A stretch of 64,000 nucleotides of DNA from Kaistia algarum (GCF_026343945.1 NZ_JAPKNJ010000004.1:186001-250000); one strand, 5' to 3'; positions 1-8,721 are shown, counted from the first letter of the stretch. The notes: generated from the letters alone by a model not told the origin. Translations and numbers: made by a program.

Positions 1-1
1 C

Positions 2-772
2 CTCGACGGTTCGAAGGTTCGACTGCGAGCCGAGAGCTTCGCCGATCACTATAGCCAGGCGCGCATGTTCTACCGATCGCAGACGCCGATCGAGCAGGCG
101 CATATCGCCACCGCCATCGTGTTCGAACTCTCGAAGGTGACCATCCCGCCCGTGCGCCTTCGGGTGCTCGCCAATCTGCGGAATGTCGACGAAGATCTGG
201 CGAAGCGGGTGGCCGGAGGTCTCAACATGGACCTGCCGCCGTCATCCGACGCAGCTGTCCCTCCGATCGACATGGAGCCATCACCGGCGCTGCGCATCGT
301 CGGCAAATATCCTCCGTCTCTGGAAGGGAGAGCCGTCGCGATCCTCGTGACGGATGGGGTCGACGGAACTGCGATCGATGATGTGGCCAAGATGGTTGAG
401 GCGGCGGGCGGCACCGTCAAGATCATCGCGCCCAAGATCGGCGGGGTGATGCTGGAAGGCGGCAACAAACTGCCGGCCGATGGTCAGCTGGCCGGATCTC
501 CATCCGTGCTGTTCGACGCCATTGCTCTGGTCGTCTCGGAGAGCGGCACCGCGGAACTGCTCAAGGACAGCGCGGCCGTCGATTTCGTGCAGGATGCCTT
601 CGTGCATCTGAAGGCGATCGGCTTCGTACCCGCCGCGCAGCCCCTGCTGGACAAGGCGGGCGTCACGCCGGACGAATGGATCGTGGCGTTGAAAAAGGGA
701 AGCAAGGAATTCGCGAAGGCGGCGGCGACTCGCAATTGGGAGCGCGAGGATCAGGTCCGTACCCTCGCCTGA
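2..772 (+). CDS. katE: Large-subunit catalase (HPII/KatE type), C-terminal part
   Basis: Disproportionates hydrogen peroxide in the cytoplasm. Only the last 256 residues are in the window; the frame is open to the left edge, so the start is upstream. The visible part begins in the helical region after the heme domain (RAESFADHYSQARMFYRSQTP), a stretch typical of clade 2 catalases. It then carries the extra flavodoxin/class I GATase-like domain, from about visible residue 95 (LRIVGKYPPSLEGRAVAIL) to the end. That domain separates 75-80 kDa catalases from the small-subunit type. It is convergent with uxuA, with a hairpin between them. Family assignment is firm; the symbol follows the E. coli HPII homologue. 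Confidence 0.9.
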   Translation, partial: LDGSKVRLRAESFADHYSQARMFYRSQTPIEQAHIATAIVFELSKVTIPPVRLRVLANLRNVDEDLAKRVAGGLNMDLPPSSDAAVPPIDMEPSPALRIVGKYPPSLEGRAVAILVTDGVDGTAIDDVAKMVEAAGGTVKIIAPKIGGVMLEGGNKLPADGQLAGSPSVLFDAIALVVSESGTAELLKDSAAVDFVQDAFVHLKAIGFVPAAQPLLDKAGVTPDEWIVALKKGSKEFAKAAATRNWEREDQVRTLA

Positions 773-780
773 CACGTCAC

Positions 781-813
781 CGTGGGTGCTTCCGCGAAAG
801 AGAAGCACCCACG
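781..813. terminator. Stem-loop terminator between convergent katE and uxuA
   Basis: A perfect 12-bp inverted repeat (CGTGGGTGCTTC at 781-792, GAAGCACCCACG at 802-813) with a 9-nt loop lies between two convergent stop codons. It has no clear T-run, but the position suits a bidirectional terminator. Confidence 0.7.
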
Positions 814-844
814 CGAACTCCTCAAGTCTCCGCGGGCTTTCTGC

Positions 845-2041
845 TCAAAGGGCGTACCCCTTCTGGTGTGCCAGTGCCGTCATGACGCCGCGGATCTCGG
901 CAAGACCGCGTAGGCGACCGACCACCGGGTAGCCGGGATGGGTCTGGCGCGTCCCGTCGTCGATCAGATCATGGCCATGATCGGGACGGAAGGGAATCGT
1001 GCTCGTCGGCTCGCCGGCAAGGCGCCGACGCTGTTGTTCGTCGAGAAGGGTCTCCACGACGGCGACCATATCGACATCGCCGCCAAGATGGTCGGATTCC
1101 ATGAACGAACCGTCCGGATCCTTTTTCACATTGCGCAGATGAGCGAACTTGACCCGGCCGGCAAACCGCCGGGCGATGGCTGGTACGTCATTCTCCGGGT
1201 TGGCGCCGAGCGAACCCGTGCACAGCGTCAGTCCGTTCGCCTCCGACGGAACGGCGTCGAGAATGAAGGCAATGTCGCCGGCGTTCTTCACGATGCGGCA
1301 GAGGCCGGCCAGATTGCGCGGCGGATCATCGGGATGAATGCACAGGACCACGCCGGCCTTTTCCGCCGCCGGCAGGATTTCCTTCAGGAACTGGACCAGA
1401 TTGGCGCGGAGCTGGTCATGTGTCAGCTCGCTCTGTTCGGCGAGGACGTCGCGAAGCTCCGCCACATCGTAACGTTTGAAGGCGCCGGGAAGGCCCGCCA
1501 TGACATTGGCCCAGAGCCGCGCTTTTCCTTCCTCGCCGGCATGATCGAACCATTCGGCCGCGCGCTGCAGCACATCGGGCGTATAGTCCCGCTCGGCGCC
1601 GGGCCGCTTCAGGATGTGGCAATCGAAGGCGGCGAGCTCGTTCATGTTGAGCTTCAAGGCCCGAGCTCCGCCCGGCAGCTTCACCGCCAGATCCGTCCGC
1701 GTCCAATCGAGGATGAGCATGAAATTGTAGCAGACCGTCCGGACGCCGCAGGCCCCGAGATGGGTCAGCGTCTGTCGGAAATTCTCATAGAGGCGATCGA
1801 GATCACCCCGCCCGAGCTTGATGTCCTCATGTACCGGCACGCTTTCGACGACGCTCCACCGGAGCCCCATCGCCGCATCGGCCTCAATGACCCGCTGCCG
1901 TTCCCGGATGGCCTCGACCGACCAAGTCTCGCCATAGGGAATATCGTGCAAAGCCGTGACTATACCCGTCGCGCCGGCCTGCCGCGCATGTCCCAGGGTC
2001 GCCTCGTCGTTCGGGCCGAACCAGCGCCACGTCTGTTCCAT
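845..2041 (-). CDS. uxuA: Mannonate dehydratase
   Basis: Dehydrates D-mannonate to 2-keto-3-deoxy-D-gluconate in hexuronate catabolism. The 398 residues match the usual UxuA length. The TIM-barrel family markers are visible: NEL after the conserved FMLILDWTRTDL segment, CIHPDDPP near residues 234-241, CTGSLG at 274-279, KFAHLRNV near 298-305 and RPDHGHDLIDD near the C-terminus. GGGAGG lies just upstream of the ATG. The gene stands alone: no uxuB, uxaC, kdgK or regulator adjoins it, so the rest of the glucuronate branch must be elsewhere. It also shares 2-keto-3-deoxy sugar acid chemistry with the modules further right. Confidence 0.93.
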   Translation of the reverse strand: MEQTWRWFGPNDEATLGHARQAGATGIVTALHDIPYGETWSVEAIRERQRVIEADAAMGLRWSVVESVPVHEDIKLGRGDLDRLYENFRQTLTHLGACGVRTVCYNFMLILDWTRTDLAVKLPGGARALKLNMNELAAFDCHILKRPGAERDYTPDVLQRAAEWFDHAGEEGKARLWANVMAGLPGAFKRYDVAELRDVLAEQSELTHDQLRANLVQFLKEILPAAEKAGVVLCIHPDDPPRNLAGLCRIVKNAGDIAFILDAVPSEANGLTLCTGSLGANPENDVPAIARRFAGRVKFAHLRNVKKDPDGSFMESDHLGGDVDMVAVVETLLDEQQRRRLAGEPTSTIPFRPDHGHDLIDDGTRQTHPGYPVVGRLRGLAEIRGVMTALAHQKGYAL

Positions 2042-2185
2042 CGATACCTCCCACCACGATCCTCGCGGCGATCCTTACCGGATTTCACAGGGACCACCCA
2101 ATAGCTTGCGGGTGGTATTTCTGACTTGGCGGTGGGGAGCCGGCCCGCTCTACCGTCAGCCTTGGTTCGATCACGCCCGCTGCGG

Positions 2186-2542
2186 TCACGCCGAGATGGA
2201 GCGCTCCGAGCCATTGGCCGGAGACTTCTGCCGACTGGCGATCCATTTCAGCCATGGGGGTAAATGGAACAGGCCCATCAGCAGGTACATCGCGGCCATT
2301 CCGCCCAGCGGCCATCCCGCGGACGCCGCCGAGCAGATCGCGTCGGTGTCGCCTGAGATCGCCGTCAACAGCGCCATCAGCCCGAATGTCGGAGCCGCCG
2401 CCAGGCTAAGCCAGCGCGTGACTTGGGAAGCCGCCGCGCTGCCCGCCGCCGCACCGTCGAACCGGCTCACCGGGGACGGGGCTCCATTCTTGAGATGGAC
2501 AGGACCGACCATGGAAGGCTCAAGCCCGGCCATATTCATCAT
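2186..2542 (-). CDS. Small membrane protein overlapping the DUF899 gene
   Basis: A 118-residue protein of unknown function. Two hydrophobic stretches are visible (WLSLAAAPTFGLMALLTAI near residues 44-62 and GMAAMYLLMGLFHLPPW near 79-95), so it is probably a two-helix inner-membrane protein. The ATG at 2542 was preferred to a more upstream start because it places the start inside the last codons of the DUF899 gene (23-nt overlap), which suggests translational coupling. I do not recognise the family. The close linkage suggests a role with the DUF899 protein, but nothing in the sequence defines it. Confidence 0.6.
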   Translation of the reverse strand: MMNMAGLEPSMVGPVHLKNGAPSPVSRFDGAAAGSAAASQVTRWLSLAAAPTFGLMALLTAISGDTDAICSAASAGWPLGGMAAMYLLMGLFHLPPWLKWIASRQKSPANGSERSISA

Positions 2543-3317
2543 GGCGGCGCCACCATATCCCCTGTTCGTTGCGGCCTTTCGGGGCGCGATCGAGCCATTG
2601 ATACATGCCCCAAATGCTTTCGACTCCGCGCGCATAGCTGGAATAGGTGTGGTAGATTACACCGTCATCGAGCACGAAGGCGCTCACGCCGGGCCTGTCG
2701 CGCGTATAGGTGCCGACATCGGTTCCGGCCATGGCCGCGAGCTGGGCAACGGGAGCCTCGCTTCCGCGCAATTGCCACTCCTGAACCGTCGAGCCGGCCG
2801 GCGACGGCGGCATAGGCGCCTCGCGGCGGAAATTATAAGCGATGCCACCTTGCTGTTGCTGCTCCTCCGTGAACCAGACGCCGAAGTCGCCATTGAAGTC
2901 GCTGCCGAACGACGACGCCCATGGAAAGCTCCACTGCATGCGCGCCTTGTAGGCCTGCAACTTGGCGATCGGAGCGCGCGAGACGGCCGAAAAGGCCACG
3001 TCATGGTTCTCGAGATGGACGGTGATACCGTTGAACCCATCCGCGATCGACGAGCATGACGGGCATCCGGCCGTATAGTCCGGCCCGAACATGAAATGGT
3101 AGATCAGCAGTTGCGAACGCCCCTTGAAGAGGTCCGCGAGCGATACGCCCCCTTCCTCCGCGTCGAAACGGTAGTCTTTTTCGACCCGGACCCAAGGGAG
3201 TTGCTGACGGCGCAGCGCCAGTTCGTCGCTCCGCCGCGTCAGGTCTTTCTCGTCGGCAAGCAAATCGAGCCGCGCCGCGATCCACGCTTCGCGCGTTCCC
3301 GTCAAATGTGTCGTCAT
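2520..3317 (-). CDS. DUF899 family thioredoxin-like protein
   Basis: A 265-residue DUF899 protein. Family members have a thioredoxin-like fold and are often annotated as thioredoxin or dithiol-disulfide isomerase-like; no reaction is established. The likely redox-active CPSC motif is in GPDYTAGCPSCSSIADGF near residue 85. The family's ending (GIWWRRHDEYG) is present. Start: ATG at 3317 preceded by GGAGAAGAAAG; the open frame extends further upstream, but that part looks non-coding and overlaps the divergent regulator. It is divergent from the HTH regulator at 3435 and overlaps the downstream membrane protein. Confidence 0.88.
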   Translation of the reverse strand: MTTHLTGTREAWIAARLDLLADEKDLTRRSDELALRRQQLPWVRVEKDYRFDAEEGGVSLADLFKGRSQLLIYHFMFGPDYTAGCPSCSSIADGFNGITVHLENHDVAFSAVSRAPIAKLQAYKARMQWSFPWASSFGSDFNGDFGVWFTEEQQQQGGIAYNFRREAPMPPSPAGSTVQEWQLRGSEAPVAQLAAMAGTDVGTYTRDRPGVSAFVLDDGVIYHTYSSYARGVESIWGMYQWLDRAPKGRNEQGIWWRRHDEYGRA

Positions 3318-3434
3318 CTTTCTTCTCCTTCGGTGGCTGACATCGTACCGTTGCCGGTGCAACGGCTGCGGGTCGAACCAAGACTTGGAGCGGAATGGTG
3401 CGATCGTGGGAGTGACAAGTTTGGCGGGATTTCC

Positions 3435-4655
3435 GTGGACTCGGTGATCACGGCAGCGGGGCGCGCGCTCGCCGCCGGCGATCCGCTGGGTGCGCTGAAG
3501 CGGGTGGCCTTGCGCGACGACGCACCGGCGCTCGCCCTTCGCGGCCTCGCTATGGCTCAGCTTGGCGATCTCGTTCGCGCCAGGGCCTTGTTGCGAGGTG
3601 CCCACCGGGCGTTCCAACCGAAGGAAGCGGTCGCCCGCGCCCGCTGCGTGGTAGCCGAAGCTGAGATCGCCCTGGTTTCGCGCGAATTGAGCTGGCCCGT
3701 AGAAGCCCTCGACGCCGCGCAAGCGACGCTGCAAGCGCATGGCGATCCCATGAATGCCGCGCATGCCCGAAACCTCGTGCTTCGCCGCCTGCTTCTGATC
3801 GGCCGCCTCGATGAGGCCGAGTTGAGGCTGGCCGAAATCGATCCCGCGAAGCTGACGCCGGCGCTGCAGGCCGCCCACGAACTCGTCGTCGCGGGGCTAT
3901 CGCTCCGCCGCTTGCGCACCGGAACGGCCCGCGCGGCGCTGACACGGGCGCATGCCGCCGCGCGCGCGGCGGACATCCCCGCCCTGACAAGCGAGGTTGA
4001 AAGTGCATCCCTCATATTGAACGAGGTTGCAGCGCGATGGATTTCGCGCGGGTCCGTGCGGGCCCTGCGGCTCGACGACGTCGAAGCCCTCATGGCCTCG
4101 GATACGCTGGTGGTGGATGCGTGCCGCAATGGGGTGCGGAAGGCCGGCACGGAGGTCTCGCTGGCGACACGCCCGGTATTGTTCACCCTGGCTCGGATGC
4201 TGGCCGAGGCGTGGCCCGGCGATGTGTCGAGAGAGCTTCTCGTCGACCGAGCCTTTCGGGCCAGGCATGCCGATGAATCGCACCGGGCTCGCCTGCGGGT
4301 CGAGATCGGGCGCCTTCGCGCGGCGCTCCATGACGTCGCGGAGCTACGGGCGACAAAGCGGGGGTTCGCGATGGCGACCCGCGATGGCTGCGCCATGGTC
4401 GTTCTGGCGCCGCCCGTCGAGGAGCCGCATGCGGCTCTGCTCGCCCTGCTGGCCGATGGCGAATCGTGGTCGAGCTCAGCCCTCGCCATCGCTCTGGGCA
4501 CCAGTCCGCGGACCGTGCAACGAGCGCTTGAGCAGCTCGGCGCGGCCGGCAAGGCTCAGTCTTTCGGTCGTGGCCGGGCCTGTCGGTGGATAATGCCGAT
4601 CGTGCCGGGATTCCCGACAACCTTGTTACTCCCCGGCCCGCTGCCCAGTGACTAG
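3435..4655 (+). CDS. HTH transcriptional regulator with TPR-like N-terminal region
   Basis: A 406-residue putative regulator. The first ~220 residues are Ala/Leu/Arg-rich helical hairpins resembling TPR-like repeats (ALALRGLAMAQLGDLVRARA; AAHARNLVLRRLLLIGRLDE). A winged-helix-like segment follows (SLATRPVLFTLARMLAEAW...HRARLRVEIGRLR). A C-terminal HTH (SSALAIALGTSPRTVQRALEQL, near 350-372) ends in GFPTTLLLPGPLP. The GTG start at 3435 was chosen because upstream in-frame sequence lies within the divergent DUF899 gene; a GTG at 3444 is possible. The beta-propeller gene starts 10 nt after its stop, so the two are probably cotranscribed. Ligand and targets are unknown. Confidence 0.7.
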   Translation: MDSVITAAGRALAAGDPLGALKRVALRDDAPALALRGLAMAQLGDLVRARALLRGAHRAFQPKEAVARARCVVAEAEIALVSRELSWPVEALDAAQATLQAHGDPMNAAHARNLVLRRLLLIGRLDEAELRLAEIDPAKLTPALQAAHELVVAGLSLRRLRTGTARAALTRAHAAARAADIPALTSEVESASLILNEVAARWISRGSVRALRLDDVEALMASDTLVVDACRNGVRKAGTEVSLATRPVLFTLARMLAEAWPGDVSRELLVDRAFRARHADESHRARLRVEIGRLRAALHDVAELRATKRGFAMATRDGCAMVVLAPPVEEPHAALLALLADGESWSSSALAIALGTSPRTVQRALEQLGAAGKAQSFGRGRACRWIMPIVPGFPTTLLLPGPLPSD

Positions 4656-4664
4656 GATGAACCC

Positions 4665-5324
4665 ATGAAACCATCCGCAGCTGAAATCCTTCGCGAATAT
4701 GGACCCTTTCCCGGTACCGACCAGGTGGCGGGGGTCACCTTCGACGGTCGGCACGTCTGGTTTGCATCTGGCGATAAACTCATTGCCCTCGATCCCGAGA
4801 GCGGCGAGACGCTGCGCACGATTGACGTGGCCGCGCATGCAGGAACCGCCTTCGACGGTCGGCATCTGTTCCAGATCGCCGAAGACCGCATCCAGAAGAT
4901 CGATCCGACGAACGGCACCGTGCTCGGCACGATCCCGGCGCCCGGAGGTGGAACGGATTCGGGGCTGGCCTGGGCGGAGGGAACGCTGTGGGTGGGGCAG
5001 TATCGGGCTCGAAAGATCCACCAGATCGATCCGGAAACGGGCGCGATCCTTCGCACCATCGAGTCGAAGCGTTACGTCACCGGAGTGAGTTGGGTTGATG
5101 ACCAGCTTTGGCACGCCACCTGGGAAGGCGAGGAAGCGGATCTGAGACGTGTCGACCCTCAAACCGGCGACGTGCTGGATATCATAGAGATGCCGCCGGG
5201 CATGGGCGTCTCCGGGCTGGAATCGGATGGCGCCGACCGGTTCTTCTGCGGAGGCGGCAATAGCGGGAAGATCAGGGCCGTTCGGCGCCCGAAGAAGGCT
5301 CGATCGTCCGGTGACGACAAATAG
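4665..5324 (+). CDS. Beta-propeller protein, glutamine cyclotransferase-like
   Basis: A 219-residue protein of about five repeats of 40-45 residues, each of the form G-V/T-x-F-DGRHVWF...ALDPESGETLRTI. They start near residues 20, 62, 105, 150 and 195, as in YVTN/glutaminyl-peptide cyclotransferase-type propellers. There is no signal peptide, so it is probably cytoplasmic, unlike secreted cyclotransferases. Catalytic activity is not evident; it could be a binding scaffold or sensor. It follows the HTH regulator by 10 nt. Family placement is from the repeat pattern; function is uncertain. Confidence 0.7.
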   Translation: MKPSAAEILREYGPFPGTDQVAGVTFDGRHVWFASGDKLIALDPESGETLRTIDVAAHAGTAFDGRHLFQIAEDRIQKIDPTNGTVLGTIPAPGGGTDSGLAWAEGTLWVGQYRARKIHQIDPETGAILRTIESKRYVTGVSWVDDQLWHATWEGEEADLRRVDPQTGDVLDIIEMPPGMGVSGLESDGADRFFCGGGNSGKIRAVRRPKKARSSGDDK

Positions 5325-5369
5325 AGGGCTCTGGGTGAGGCGCAGCGCAGCCCGGACTTAGCGGGTCCG

Positions 5370-6425
5370 CTAGTTTCCAGGCTCAGGCTGCCAGCCGCTG
5401 CCGATCAATCCGCTGCCTCGCAGTTCGATCTTCAAGAACGCATAGAAGATCGGCGCGGCAATCAGACCCGGCACCCCGAAGGCCGCTTCCATGACGATCA
5501 TCGCCACCAGCAATTCCCAAGCCCTCGCCTGAATGCGCGATCCGATGATGCCGGCATTGAGGAAATATTCGAGCTTGTGAACCACCACGAGGAAGGTCAG
5601 CGCGCCGATCGCGGCATAGGGCGAGACGGTAACCGCGACCAGTACGATGGCGGAGTTGGAAATCAGGTTGCCGACGACCGGCAACAATCCCACAACGAAT
5701 GTCAGGACGATCAGTGTCTTGGTCAGCGGCAGCTCCATCCCCATTGCGGGCATGGCAACGGCCAGAAACAGACCTGTCAGAAGGGTGTTCAGGGCCGAGA
5801 TCCGAACCTGCGAGAAGACGATCTGCCGAAACGCGAGCGCCAGATTGAGGCAGCGCGCCAGGATGGCCTCGGCGAATGGCGGCAAAACCCTCTGGTCCAG
5901 CCTTCGTGCCTCCTGCGCCGTTCCATGCGCGAAAGCCGCCATCGCCCCGATGACGATGCCGATCACGATGTGGACGGCCAGACGCCCGGCATCCTGTCCG
6001 AAAGCTGCAAGCTGACGGCTATTGCTCCGGAGCCAGCCGGCCGCGGTCGCCTTCAGCGCGTCTACGTCGGCCGGCAAATAGTCCGCCACCAGTTCCGGCA
6101 GATGAAATCGGAGGCGCTCCAAGGCGAAGGCCATCTTCGTCAGCAATTCCTGCAGCGGCTGTCCACCCGCAGCGGTGAATGAAATGAGCCAGATAGCAAG
6201 AATTAAGAGCAAGCCAGCGATCGCCGCTGTAATCAGCGCGACGGAGACGGTCTTCGCTATACCTGATGGTATACCAATTCTGCCGAAAACCGGGATGGTC
6301 AGGAATATTAGTTCGTGAACCAGCAGTCCGGAAAGAAGAACCGACAGGAGGTGAAGCTCAATAACCAGAAATAGTGCTATGGCACTGATAATTCTCGCTA
6401 TGAAGTCCCAGTTACGCTCGCCCAT
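5370..6425 (-). CDS. AI-2E family transporter (YdiK/PerM-like permease)
   Basis: A 351-residue polytopic inner-membrane protein of the AI-2E transporter family. Several hydrophobic segments are visible (IISAIALFLVIELHLLSVLL, VALITAAIAGLLLILAIWLI, VHIVIGIVIGAMAAFA, TLIVLTFVVGLLPVVGNLIS, IGALTFLVVVHKLEYFLN). The family's late conserved block (GLLPVVGNLISN, then HKLEYFLNAGIIGSRIQ) is present. Family members export small molecules or ions, or act as Na+/H+ antiporters; the substrate here cannot be read from sequence. No clear ribosome-binding site precedes the ATG. It is convergent with the propeller gene and stands alone. Confidence 0.85.
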   Translation of the reverse strand: MGERNWDFIARIISAIALFLVIELHLLSVLLSGLLVHELIFLTIPVFGRIGIPSGIAKTVSVALITAAIAGLLLILAIWLISFTAAGGQPLQELLTKMAFALERLRFHLPELVADYLPADVDALKATAAGWLRSNSRQLAAFGQDAGRLAVHIVIGIVIGAMAAFAHGTAQEARRLDQRVLPPFAEAILARCLNLALAFRQIVFSQVRISALNTLLTGLFLAVAMPAMGMELPLTKTLIVLTFVVGLLPVVGNLISNSAIVLVAVTVSPYAAIGALTFLVVVHKLEYFLNAGIIGSRIQARAWELLVAMIVMEAAFGVPGLIAAPIFYAFLKIELRGSGLIGSGWQPEPGN

Positions 6426-6747
6426 CGTTCACTTTTATTTCGTCGCTGCCCCAGCATGGGGATATGTCCTATCTGAATCGGCCCGGCGCCGATAGGGGTG
6501 GACCCGCAACAACCCCGATGAAGCCAATCGGAAGGAACGGCACGGCGGATCATGGCTCAACCGGAAGAGGCACCGCCGAGCGAGGCAGCGTGGCCTTCCA
6601 TCGCCGCCGGAAGCAACGGACCGCCCGCTCGACAACGCTCCAGCCTCGGCCAATACCCCTCCCCCACTATGCGCTTGATGGAGATCAAGGGGAGAAATGG
6701 GCGTCGGACCTATCCTGCCGGCAACAATCCGCCATCGAGGGATCGAC
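6426..6747. other. Intergenic region between the AI-2E gene and adhP
   Basis: 322 bases between divergently oriented genes. Open frames exist on both strands but have no recognisable product or convincing start. It presumably holds both promoters; no clear -35/-10 pair or operator was identified. GAGG at 6737-6740 is the adhP ribosome-binding site. Confidence 0.5.
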
Positions 6748-7773
6748 ATGACCAACATGATGAAGGCCGCCGTCGCGCGCGAATTCGGCAAGCCGCTGAC
6801 GATCGAGCATCTCCCCGTTCCCGAGCCGGGTCCCGATCAGATCCTGGTCCGCATAGCGGCGACCGGCGTCTGCCATACAGATCTCCACGCGATCAAGGGC
6901 GACTGGCCGGTGAAACCCAGCCCGCCCTTCATTCCTGGCCATGAGGGCGTCGGCACCGTCGTCGCGATGGGCCGCAATGTGAAGCGGGTCAAGGAGGGCG
7001 ACCGCGTCGGCGTTCCGTGGCTGCACACCGCCTGCGGCTACTGCCCGCATTGTCGGACAGGCTGGGAGACGCTGTGCGGCGCACAGCAGAACACTGGCTA
7101 TTCGGTCAATGGCAGCTTCGCCGAATACGCCCTCGCCGACCCGAATTATGTCGGGCGCCTTCCCGCCAGTCTCGACTGGGGCCCCGCCGCGCCCGTGCTC
7201 TGCGCCGGCGTCACGGTCTATAAAGGCCTCAAGGAGACCGAGGTGAAGCCCGGCGAATGGGTGGCGATCTCCGGTATCGGCGGCCTCGGCCATATGGCCG
7301 TGCAATATGCCAAGGCGATGGGCATGCATGTTGCCGCGATCGACATCCACCCGGACAAGCTGGAGCTCGCCCGCAAGCTCGGTGCCGAGGTAGTCGTCAA
7401 CGCCCGCGAGGAAGATCCGATCGCGACGATCCAGAAGACACTCGGCGGCGTCCATGGCGTCCTCGTGACAGCCGTTTCACCGGCGGCGTTCGAGCAGGCG
7501 TTCGGCGTGCTGCGTTCGCATGGCACCATGGCACTGGTCGGCTTGCCGCCGGGCCGCTTCGCCATGCCGATCTTCGACACCGTCCTGAAGCGCATCACGG
7601 TGCGCGGCTCGATCGTCGGCACGCGGCAGGATCTCGAAGAGGCGCTCGACTTCGCTGGCGACGGCAAGGTCGCCGCGCATTTCTCCTGGGACAAGCTCGA
7701 GAATATCAACGCGATCTTCGAAACCATGGAAAAGGGCGGCATTGACGGCCGCATCGTCCTCGACATGAGCTAA
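6748..7773 (+). CDS. adhP: Zinc-dependent alcohol dehydrogenase (AdhP type)
   Basis: NAD-dependent zinc alcohol dehydrogenase, 341 residues, medium-chain family. Catalytic zinc ligands lie in GVCHTDLHA and GHEGVGTVV. Structural zinc cysteines are in CGYCPHCRTGWETLC (near residues 92-106). The Rossmann motif is GIGGLGHMAVQYAKAMG, and the following acidic residue (AAIDIHPDK) suits NAD. The ATG at 6748 (MTNMMKAAV) was preferred to one 51 nt upstream because GAGG sits 7 nt before it and homologues start here. The gene is monocistronic and convergent with the SDR gene. It probably acts in ethanol/acetaldehyde interconversion. Confidence 0.9.
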   Translation: MTNMMKAAVAREFGKPLTIEHLPVPEPGPDQILVRIAATGVCHTDLHAIKGDWPVKPSPPFIPGHEGVGTVVAMGRNVKRVKEGDRVGVPWLHTACGYCPHCRTGWETLCGAQQNTGYSVNGSFAEYALADPNYVGRLPASLDWGPAAPVLCAGVTVYKGLKETEVKPGEWVAISGIGGLGHMAVQYAKAMGMHVAAIDIHPDKLELARKLGAEVVVNAREEDPIATIQKTLGGVHGVLVTAVSPAAFEQAFGVLRSHGTMALVGLPPGRFAMPIFDTVLKRITVRGSIVGTRQDLEEALDFAGDGKVAAHFSWDKLENINAIFETMEKGGIDGRIVLDMS

Positions 7774-7788
7774 GCGCTGAGCGCGACC

Positions 7789-7860
7789 CAAAGCGTTGTT
7801 GGGCGAAGCGGACACCGGTTCGCGTGAAGAAAACGCTAAGAAATATAGAGAGATAGAGCC
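7789..7860. repeat. Dispersed palindromic intergenic element
   Basis: This ~72-bp stretch between convergent genes matches from memory a widespread Rhizobiales intergenic repeat, with core CGGACACCGGTTCGCGTGAA flanked by AGCGTT and AACGCT arms. The outer arms pair (AGCGTT...AACGCT), and CGAA...TTCG forms an inner stem. It may also terminate adhP or the SDR gene. Only one copy is in the window, so its repeat status rests on recollection, not on a search. Confidence 0.5.
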
Positions 7861-7891
7861 GTCGAGCGATACCATGAAGCGCTGGATGGCT

Positions 7892-8647
7892 CTAAATCCA
7901 GCCGCCGTCGACGATGAAGCTCTGTGACGTGCAGTGCCGGCTGTCGTCGGCGGCGAGGAACAGGGCCATGCGGGCAAGGTCCTCGGGCATCAGCTTGTCC
8001 GGTATGCATTGACGCTCGGCAATGCGGCGCTCGCCGGCCTCGTCGAGCCATAGCTCGATCTGCCGCTCCGTCATGACCCAGCCCGGCACCAGGCAATTGA
8101 CGCGGATGCGGTCAGGCCCGAACTCGCGGGCGAGCGCCCGGGTCATGCCGTAGACTCCCGCCTTCGCCGTCACATAGGCGGCCAGCTCCGCCGCCGCCAT
8201 CTGCACGACGACCGAGCCGAGATTGATAATCGAGCCCCCGCCCGCCCGCGCCATCCCCTTGCGCACCGCCTGCGCGGCGAAAAACTGGGGGCGCAGGTTG
8301 ATCGCCATGCGGTTGTCCCAGTAAGCCGTGTCGACCTCGTCCACCTTGTGACGATCATCATTGGCCGCATTGTTCACGAGAACGTCGATATGCCCTCTCT
8401 CCGCCTCGAAAGCCGCGATGGCTGCCTGCAGCGCCGCGATGTCGCGGACATCGCAGCGAAGATAGCGCACGCCTGGCCCAAGCCTGCCTGCCAGCGCCTC
8501 CGCCGCCGCATCGTCGATGTCGATGAAGCCGACGCTGGCGCCCTGCCCGGCGAAATGCGTCACCATGGAAGCCCCAATCCCCGTGGCACCTCCCGTGATG
8601 AAGACCGACTTGCCGGTAAGGCTTGGATAGCTGGCATAGCTCGTCAT
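7892..8647 (-). CDS. SDR family oxidoreductase (LacI-linked)
   Basis: A 251-residue classical short-chain dehydrogenase. TGGATGIG at residues 18-25 binds the nucleotide, NNAAND gives the NNAG-type motif, and Ser145, Tyr158 and Lys162 (YVTAK) form the catalytic set. The acidic residue after beta-2 (FIDID) suits NAD. The C-terminus has the usual SFIVDGGWI. ATG 8647 was chosen; an in-frame ATG at 8674 adds nine residues and lies in the putative operator. It is divergent from the LacI gene, so it is probably the sugar dehydrogenase that feeds the pathway at 9.9-16 kb. The substrate is unknown; fucose, rhamnose or arabinose-type aldoses are plausible. Confidence 0.88.
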   Translation of the reverse strand: MTSYASYPSLTGKSVFITGGATGIGASMVTHFAGQGASVGFIDIDDAAAEALAGRLGPGVRYLRCDVRDIAALQAAIAAFEAERGHIDVLVNNAANDDRHKVDEVDTAYWDNRMAINLRPQFFAAQAVRKGMARAGGGSIINLGSVVVQMAAAELAAYVTAKAGVYGMTRALAREFGPDRIRVNCLVPGWVMTERQIELWLDEAGERRIAERQCIPDKLMPEDLARMALFLAADDSRHCTSQSFIVDGGWI

Positions 8648-8671
8648 GGGATCCGGAATCCGTGCTGGTTC

Positions 8672-8691
8672 CATTTAACGATATATGACAT
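8672..8691. promoter_or_regulatory. Putative LacI-family operator in the SDR/lacI intergenic region
   Basis: The sequence around CATTTAACGATATATGA shares the half-site ATTTAAC with the stronger palindrome at 9827-9846. It lies between the divergent SDR and LacI genes. Such placement is usual for autoregulating LacI-family repressors. The second half is degenerate, so confidence is moderate. Confidence 0.45.
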
Positions 8692-8721
8692 CGTATTCCG
8701 GGTCGAGACGGGAACGCTAGG

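Noticed and set aside
938..2104. 388-residue plus-strand open frame over uxuA
   Set aside because: UxuA on the minus strand is full length with its motifs; the plus-strand translation is not protein-like.
6464..6944. Small plus-strand proteins upstream of adhP
   Set aside because: They lack ribosome-binding sites and overlap the start of adhP out of frame.
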